64,000 nucleotides of DNA. Origin: Neisseria subflava (GTDB lineage Bacteria; Pseudomonadota; Gammaproteobacteria; Burkholderiales; Neisseriaceae). The stretch is from assembly GCF_005221305.1 (NCBI RefSeq), contig NZ_CP039887.1:1-64000 (forward strand). Reading direction: 5' to 3'. Position 1 is the stretch's first letter, and each line of letters starts with the position of its first letter. Shown piece by piece: positions 58,851 to 64,000 of the stretch. Below the pieces are notes generated by a model that was not told the DNA's origin, ran no database searches, and saw only the letters and a list, made by a program, of their open reading frames with translations. The translations under genes and the position numbers were made by a program.

Positions 58851-60075
58851 TGCTGCGCGCCTTTCTGCGTTTGATGTTCGCTTGTGCGACGAAATAGTCG
58901 AAAATCGGGGCAAACAGGTTGGCAAACAGAATCGCCAACATCATGCCTTCGGGGTAAGCCGGATTGACCACGCGGATTAACACGCACATCACGCCGATTA
59001 GCGCGCCGTACCACCATTTGCCGACATTGGTAAATGAAGCGGAAACAGGGTCGGTCGCCATAAATAGCATACCGATGGCGAAGCCGCCGACAACCAGATG
59101 CCAGTACCAAGGCATGCTGAACATCGGGTTAGTGTCTGAACCGATGACGTTAAACAGCGAAGACATGGCAATCATACCGATCATCACGCCGGCAATAATG
59201 CGCCAAGAAGCGATGCGGGCAAACACGATAAACGCGCCGCCAATTAAAAGCGCCAAAGTGGATACTTCGCCGATGGAACCCGGCAAGTTGCCGATAAACG
59301 CATCCATCCAAGTGATCGGTTGATTGGTAACGGCATTTTTCAGACCTTCTGAACCGTGTGCCGCCCATTGCGCCAGCGCGGTTGCGCCGGAATAGCCGTC
59401 AACCGCCGTCCAAACGGTGTCGCCGGTAATATTCGCAGGATAGGCGAAGAACAAGAAGGCACGACCTGCCAGCGCGGGGTTCATAAAGTTTTTACCAGTG
59501 CCGCCGAACACCTCTTTCGCAACCACCACGCCGAAGGTAATACCCAAGGCAGCCTGCCACAGCGGCAGCGTAGGCGGAACGATTAAGGCAAACAGAATCG
59601 AAGTCACGAAGAAACCTTCGTTGATTTCGTGTTTGCGTACGGTGGCAAACAAGACTTCCCAGAAACCGCCGACGATAAATACGGTCGCGTAAATCGGCAG
59701 GAAGTAAATCGCGCCGAACAGCATTTTGCCCAACACGCCCGCTTCAGACGACATATTGATGCCCAAAGCGTTGGCAAGGGCGTAATGCCAGTCGTTGGCG
59801 ATGCTTTGTTGCAGCAAATCAGGCGTCAGCGCACCGAATGCCTGCGCGCCGACGTTGTACATACCGTAAAACATGGCGGGGAACAAAGCCAGCCACACCA
59901 AAATCATCATGCGTTTGGAATCCAGCGCATCGCGGACGTGTGCCGCTTTGCGCGTTACCGCACCGGATGTGTAGAAAATCGTCGCCGCAGCTTCATAGAG
60001 GGCATACCATTTTTCATGTTTGCCGCCCGGCAGGAAGTGCGGTTCGATTTTTTCTAGAAAATGTTTCAAGCCCAT
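58843..60075 (-). CDS. nqrB: Na+-NQR subunit B (FMN and riboflavin, Na+ path)
   Basis: The largest membrane subunit (410 residues, about ten helices), forming the sodium channel. It carries the canonical flavinylation motif DGYSGATALAQWA (near 225-237). It starts 2 bases after nqrA. Confidence 0.97.
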   Translation of the reverse strand: MGLKHFLEKIEPHFLPGGKHEKWYALYEAAATIFYTSGAVTRKAAHVRDALDSKRMMILVWLALFPAMFYGMYNVGAQAFGALTPDLLQQSIANDWHYALANALGINMSSEAGVLGKMLFGAIYFLPIYATVFIVGGFWEVLFATVRKHEINEGFFVTSILFALIVPPTLPLWQAALGITFGVVVAKEVFGGTGKNFMNPALAGRAFLFFAYPANITGDTVWTAVDGYSGATALAQWAAHGSEGLKNAVTNQPITWMDAFIGNLPGSIGEVSTLALLIGGAFIVFARIASWRIIAGVMIGMIAMSSLFNVIGSDTNPMFSMPWYWHLVVGGFAIGMLFMATDPVSASFTNVGKWWYGALIGVMCVLIRVVNPAYPEGMMLAILFANLFAPIFDYFVAQANIKRRKARSNG

Positions 60076-60077
60076 AA

Positions 60078-61421
60078 TCAGCCTTCCTTCTCAATGGTTT
60101 CCAGCACCTTACGCAACAGCGGGCCGTATTCGTATTTACCCGGGCAGACGAAGCTGCACAAAGCGAGGTCTTCTTCGTCCAATTCCAAGCAACCCAAAGC
60201 CTGCGCGCTGTCGGTATCGCCGCCGATTAAATCGCGCAGAAGCAAGGTAGGCAGGATGTCCAGCGGCATCACGCGCTCGTAAGTACCGATCGGTACCATA
60301 GCGCGGTCGCCGCCGTTGACGGCTGTCGTGAACTTGAAGAGTTTGTTTTTCAGGAAATGACCGAGGGTCGTACGCGTAATCGAGTATTTGTCCGGCTGCG
60401 GCGCAACCCAGCCGAACAGCTCTTTGCTGCGGCCTTCTTCGATAACGGAAATCTGATTGTGGTAGCGTCCCAAATAATCATGCGCGCCTTGTGCAATCGC
60501 GCCGTTCAATACCGAACCGGAAATCACGCGGTTGTCCGCGTCAACCAATTCGCCGGCGGTAATTTGCGACACCTTCGCGCCCAAAACGGTACGCAAGAGG
60601 CGCGGTTTGTTGACTTGCGGACCGCCCAAGGCAACCACGCGCTCGGTATTCAGACGACCTGTTACGAACAAACGTCCGATGGCAATCACGTCTTGATAAT
60701 TGATGGTCCACACGGTTTTATTCGCGCCGACAGGCTCGATGAAATGAATGTGCGTGCCACTCAAACCGGCAGGATGCGGGCCGCCAAATTCATGTGTTTC
60801 GATGTTGGCAGCGTTTTCAGACGGCACGTCTGCGCCTGCTGCTTTACACACATGGATTTTACGTTCGGTCAGGCGGCTTAATACCAACAGGCCGCGTTTG
60901 AAGTCTTCGGCAGCTTCTTTGATGATAACTGTAGGATCGGCAGCCAGCGGATTGGTGTCCATCGCATTGACGAAGATGGCGAACGGTTCGGCATCAACGG
61001 CAGGAGTTTTGCTGAACGGACGGGTGCGCAGCGCAGTCCACAAACCGGATTGGATCAGGTTGCGGCGCACTTCTTCGCTGCTCAATTTTGCTAGCGCTTC
61101 AGGTGCGTAGCGTTCGAACTCGATTTCGTCGTTGCCTTCTACGGCAATCACGACTGACTGAAGTACGCGCTTTTCGCCACGGTGAATCGCGGCGATTTTG
61201 CCTGAAGCCGGAGCAGTAAATACTACGCCCGGATTCTTTTTGTCTTCAAACAGCACTTGGCCTTTTTTGACGGCTTCGCCTTCCTTGATTTTCATCGAGG
61301 GGCGCATGCCGACATATTCTTCGCCAAGCAACGCGACTTCGGTAATGGCCGGGCCGTCATAAATGACTTGCTCCGGTCTGCCTGCGATAGGCAGGTCTAA
61401 GCCTTTTTTTATCTTAATCAT
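60078..61421 (-). CDS. nqrA: Na+-NQR subunit A
   Basis: A 447-residue soluble subunit, first gene of the six-gene operon. It opens MIKIKKGLDLPIAGRPEQ, as in other NqrA. It has a biotinyl-lipoyl-like N-terminal part and lies on the cytoplasmic face. No Shine-Dalgarno is seen before the ATG (GCATCCTT precedes it). The complex oxidises NADH, reduces ubiquinone and pumps Na+. Confidence 0.97.
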   Translation of the reverse strand: MIKIKKGLDLPIAGRPEQVIYDGPAITEVALLGEEYVGMRPSMKIKEGEAVKKGQVLFEDKKNPGVVFTAPASGKIAAIHRGEKRVLQSVVIAVEGNDEIEFERYAPEALAKLSSEEVRRNLIQSGLWTALRTRPFSKTPAVDAEPFAIFVNAMDTNPLAADPTVIIKEAAEDFKRGLLVLSRLTERKIHVCKAAGADVPSENAANIETHEFGGPHPAGLSGTHIHFIEPVGANKTVWTINYQDVIAIGRLFVTGRLNTERVVALGGPQVNKPRLLRTVLGAKVSQITAGELVDADNRVISGSVLNGAIAQGAHDYLGRYHNQISVIEEGRSKELFGWVAPQPDKYSITRTTLGHFLKNKLFKFTTAVNGGDRAMVPIGTYERVMPLDILPTLLLRDLIGGDTDSAQALGCLELDEEDLALCSFVCPGKYEYGPLLRKVLETIEKEG

Positions 61422-61758
61422 AAGGATGCGTTACTTTTTGGTGGGTTGAGATTCGGATGTCGGATTGTTTTTTTCAGACGGCATGTAATGTTTTGAAACA
61501 ACGGATGGGCCGTCTGAAAAAGCAGAGGTTTGCTATAAAAACAACGAATAAACGCAAACAACAAAGCTTTAGATTTTATCAGGTATAGGCTGCTTTATGT
61601 CAGTTTTACGCTTATTTTTACGGGAAAAGTGGGAAAAAAGTAGGAATGTGTAATCGAGTGTTAAGGGAAATAATTTTTAACTGATTGATATTTAAACGCT
61701 ATATTTGATGATATGGCTGAAAATGAAAGGCCGTCTGAATTTCAGACGGCCTTTAAGT
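61422..61758. promoter_or_regulatory. nqr promoter and leader region
   Basis: A gene-free 337-base stretch. On the minus strand CTGACA (61598-61603) and GATAAA (61575-61580) with a 17-base spacer form a plausible promoter, giving a leader of about 150 bases. The leader contains a GGGCCGTCTGAA (61507-61518) and an AT-dialect DUS (61473-61484) that can pair. The rest, toward nhaD, is A/T-rich. Confidence 0.55.
61728..61752. terminator. DUS palindrome downstream of nhaD
   Basis: AGGCCGTCTGAA and its complement separated by one base, right after the nhaD stop on the minus strand. Confidence 0.7.
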
Positions 61759-63177
61759 TTAAAAGAGCTGCCAAACAAAGAAAATCATCGTATGCAGGGC
61801 AAACAGCGGTACCAATACAATTACCGACCATGCCATGTAGCCGAAGAAGGAAGGCATCGGTACGCCGCGTTGTTCGGCAATGGCTTTGACCATGAAGTTC
61901 GGCGCATTACCGATATAAGTGAGCGCACCCATGAATACGGAACCCATGGATACTGCCAGCAACGAATGGAACAGATGGCCTGTCATCAAAGCTTGGGCAT
62001 CGCCACCGGCCATATTGAAGAATACCAAATAAGTCGGCGCGTTATCCAAGAATGCCGACAAAATGCCGCTCATCCAGAAATACATCACATTAATCGGATT
62101 GCCTGCCGCGTCGTGAACCAAAGAAACAACGGAAGCCAATGCGCCTGTTTCGCCGGCTTTTAAAATAGCCAAAACAGGCGAAATGGTAATGAAAATACCC
62201 AAAAACAGTTTGCCCACTTCGGCAATCGGCTCGAAGTTGAACTCATTGCCTGCGCGTACCTGTTTGGGTGTGATAATCCAAGATACGGCGGTCAAAGCCA
62301 GCAAAATGCCATCGCGCATTAGGTTTTGCAAGGCATAATGGCTGCCCAAGATTTCAAAGCCCGGATGATTTGGTTTCCACAAACCGGACAGCAAAACCGC
62401 GCCGACTACGCCGGCCAGTAACAGAAAATTCCATTTGCCGTAGATTTTGACTTTGTCTTCTTTATCGGAAGGAGCAGGAGCAAGGTGTTCGCTTTGTTCA
62501 CGGTTGAAGTGTTGGCTGTCGATGATGTAGAAAACGGCCAGCAAAACCACAGAACTGATCAATACAGGCATCAGCATGTGTTTGACCGTCCACATGAAAT
62601 CTACGCCTTTCAGGAATCCTAAGAACAGAGGAGGATCGCCTAAAGGAGTCAGACCGCCGCCGATATTCGCCACCAAGAAAATGAAGAAAATCACGATGTG
62701 AACGCGGTAGTGGCGTTTATGGTTGGCTTTCAAAAGCGGACGAATCATCAGCATCGCCGCGCCTGTCGTCCCCATGATGGACGACAAAGCCGTGCCGACT
62801 GCCAACAGGGTTGTGTTCAATTTGGGCGAGCCGTGCAAGTCGCCGCTGACAAAAATACCGCCTGAAATGGTATAGAGTGCCAAAAGCAACAGGATAAAGG
62901 GGATATATTCTTCAACCAACGCATGGGCAACGGTATGTACGCCGGCTCCGAAACCAAAGGTTACGATAAACGGCGTTAAAAACAGCAGCGTCCAAAACGC
63001 TGTAATTTTGCCGAAGTGATGGTGCCAAATATGGGAGAAAAACAGAGGCCCGAGTGCAATAGACAAGAGAATCAGTGCAAACGGCAGACCCCAAAGCAGG
63101 CTTGCGGATGAGCCGTTAAAATCGGATGCCGCAGCAGGAAGGGCGGCAAGAAGCAGTAAAAATGAGAGATAGCGCAT
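61759..63177 (-). CDS. nhaD: NhaD-type Na+/H+ antiporter
   Basis: A 472-residue protein of the ion transporter superfamily with an N-terminal signal-like helix and about 12 membrane segments. The family stretch VANIGGGLTPLGDPPLFLGFLKG (split near 180-203) and the SAFLDNAPTYLVF region near 385 match NhaD/citrate-transporter-like antiporters. It exports Na+ in exchange for H+. Next to nqr it would complement the pump in sodium cycling. AAAAGGAA precedes the ATG. Confidence 0.85.
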   Translation of the reverse strand: MRYLSFLLLLAALPAAASDFNGSSASLLWGLPFALILLSIALGPLFFSHIWHHHFGKITAFWTLLFLTPFIVTFGFGAGVHTVAHALVEEYIPFILLLLALYTISGGIFVSGDLHGSPKLNTTLLAVGTALSSIMGTTGAAMLMIRPLLKANHKRHYRVHIVIFFIFLVANIGGGLTPLGDPPLFLGFLKGVDFMWTVKHMLMPVLISSVVLLAVFYIIDSQHFNREQSEHLAPAPSDKEDKVKIYGKWNFLLLAGVVGAVLLSGLWKPNHPGFEILGSHYALQNLMRDGILLALTAVSWIITPKQVRAGNEFNFEPIAEVGKLFLGIFITISPVLAILKAGETGALASVVSLVHDAAGNPINVMYFWMSGILSAFLDNAPTYLVFFNMAGGDAQALMTGHLFHSLLAVSMGSVFMGALTYIGNAPNFMVKAIAEQRGVPMPSFFGYMAWSVIVLVPLFALHTMIFFVWQLF

Positions 63178-63620
63178 GGTATTTCCTTTTTATTCTGTTG
63201 CGCCGTGAGGAACTTCGTTGAGAGAGCACGGCGGTGAAATATTCAGGCCGTCTGAAAATATCCAGACGAACTGCGCGGTTGTGTCAGGGGAAAGTATAAC
63301 GCAAAGCAAGTGTTAAGGGACGGTTTAGAGTGTTGGAATCAAAAGAAATGTTGATACAAATAAAGGAATAAAAGCGATGGGAGTAGTTGGAAGTAGTAAA
63401 AAAATGTTTTTGAAACAGGAGCTTGAAACCTTGAAAATAATACTATCGAAAAAATGTTTTGAATTAATTTTAGCTAAAATTTACATTTAATTGAATAAAT
63501 GGAGGCCGTCTGAAAAATGAGGGTTGAATAGTGTGTTTTAGTTCTTACTGATTGTTTTAATGGATAAATTGGGTATGAAAACAAAAAAACAGGTAAGCAA
63601 AAATGCCCACCTGTTTTAAT
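63178..63620. promoter_or_regulatory. nhaD leader and A/T-rich spacer
   Basis: 443 bases without an assured gene. Near nhaD lies a hairpin with 7-bp arms (CGCCGTG/CACGGCG, about 63201-63233), then a single AG-DUS at 63245-63256 and another at 63503-63514. Between them is A/T-rich DNA with a 37-codon frame listed separately. The nhaD promoter should lie here. Confidence 0.45.
63377..63490 (+). CDS. Possible 37-residue small protein
   Basis: ATG 63377 follows AAAGGA at about 10 bases and opens a 37-codon frame (MGVVGSSKKMFLKQELETLK, then a Lys/Ile/Leu-rich end). A/T-rich and unlike any family I know. It could be chance in low-GC spacer DNA. Confidence 0.2.
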   Translation: MGVVGSSKKMFLKQELETLKIILSKKCFELILAKIYI

Positions 63621-63980
63621 TTATGCTTCCGGCCGTAACCACATCCACACAGCCACGCAGCTACAGAAGACTGATGAAACGGCACCAATCCACCAGCGTT
63701 CTGGAAATTGCCAAAACATAAACAGGCAAGAAAGAGCCATCATGCCGATAGCGAAGAACTTTGCCTTGCGCGGCACGGCGCCATTATTTTCCCAGTTTTG
63801 TATGATCGGGCCAAAGTGGCGGTGATGATACAGCCAATTGTGAAAGCGCGGCGAAGCCTTTGCCCAGCAGGCGGCGGTCAATAAAATGAAAGGCGTAGTC
63901 GGCAGTAATGGCAGGAAAATGCCAATAATGCCCAAGATGAGCGACAATGCGCCGCAAAAAATCAATAAATAGCGAACCAT
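63621..63980 (-). CDS. DUF454 (YbaN-like) membrane protein
   Basis: A 119-residue inner-membrane protein with about four helices. The opening LSLILGIIGIFLPLLPTTPF, then CWAKASPRFHNWLYHH with GPIIQNWENNGAVPRKAK, is diagnostic for DUF454/YbaN. Function is unknown. The start lies 20 bases before the window end, so its promoter is outside. Confidence 0.85.
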   Translation of the reverse strand: MVRYLLIFCGALSLILGIIGIFLPLLPTTPFILLTAACWAKASPRFHNWLYHHRHFGPIIQNWENNGAVPRKAKFFAIGMMALSCLFMFWQFPERWWIGAVSSVFCSCVAVWMWLRPEA

Positions 63981-64000
63981 ATTCCCATCACCAATTATTT

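Noticed and set aside
59545..59560. AAGGCAGCCTGCC in nqrB as a Kingella-type DUS
   Set aside because: It only partly matches the Kingella dialects and lies within conserved nqrB coding sequence, so chance is the better explanation.
1..64000. Regularly recurring 12-mers as a possible CRISPR array
   Set aside because: They are DNA uptake sequences, scattered and mostly in inverted pairs between genes, without regular spacers or cas genes.

Overview
The window is a continuous stretch of Neisseria chromosome and begins exactly at the first base of dnaA, the usual zero point of a finished genome. The genus call rests on the very abundant DNA uptake sequence (DUS), here mainly the AG dialect AGGCCGTCTGAA, mostly as inverted pairs between genes, and on close resemblance of many proteins to meningococcal ones (DnaA, QueE, GcvT, TyrS, NqrA-F). 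The AG dialect suggests a commensal of the subflava/flavescens type rather than the meningococcus/gonococcus group, whose DUS is ATGCCGTCTGAA. This species call is inference.

Layout. 1-5.2 kb: dnaA, dnaN, an adhesin-complex/MliC-like secreted protein and the L-lactate permease gene lctP with a palindromic operator. 5.5-7.7 kb: queE, a DUF1304 membrane protein, queD, orn. 7.9-16.8 kb: dxs, sdaA, an NlpC/P60 gene with a small partner, hslO, tyrS, an island with a foreign uptake dialect and a decayed sugar kinase, ychF. 16.9-26.6 kb: ppc, a MoaC-like and a MoeB/ThiF-like protein, cidA/lrgB, argJ, a ClC channel, ubiB. 26.8-32.8 kb: a tandem glycine riboswitch, then gcvT, an Ivy-type lysozyme inhibitor, gcvH, tag and gcvP. 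33-42.8 kb: thiD, an OsmC protein, two regulators (GntR/FCD and DeoR), glnS, a cassette gene flanked by mucosa-dialect DUS repeats, a DMT permease, rho, dgt. 42.9-53.3 kb: tRNA-Arg and tRNA-Glu, a lipoprotein, a purine permease, miaB, hemL, uspA, tcdA, scpA, brnQ. 53.5-64 kb: rpmB-rpmG, nqrM, apbE, nqrABCDEF, nhaD and a DUF454 protein.

Most of the window is core housekeeping sequence. Two functional groups stand out. A sodium-energy block holds the Na+-pumping NADH:quinone reductase, its flavin transferase ApbE, its maturation factor NqrM, and an NhaD-type Na+/H+ antiporter. The glycine cleavage genes sit behind a glycine-sensing riboswitch.

The least ordinary parts are small accessory genes marked by foreign uptake dialects. 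One unknown gene lies between two Eikenella-type DUS (AGGCTACCTGAA). One membrane-anchored gene lies between two identical 40-nt mucosa-type DUS hairpins. The Ivy-like gene ends next to a mucosa-type DUS. These read as footprints of natural transformation between species. No CRISPR array, prophage, intact insertion sequence or rRNA operon was seen.
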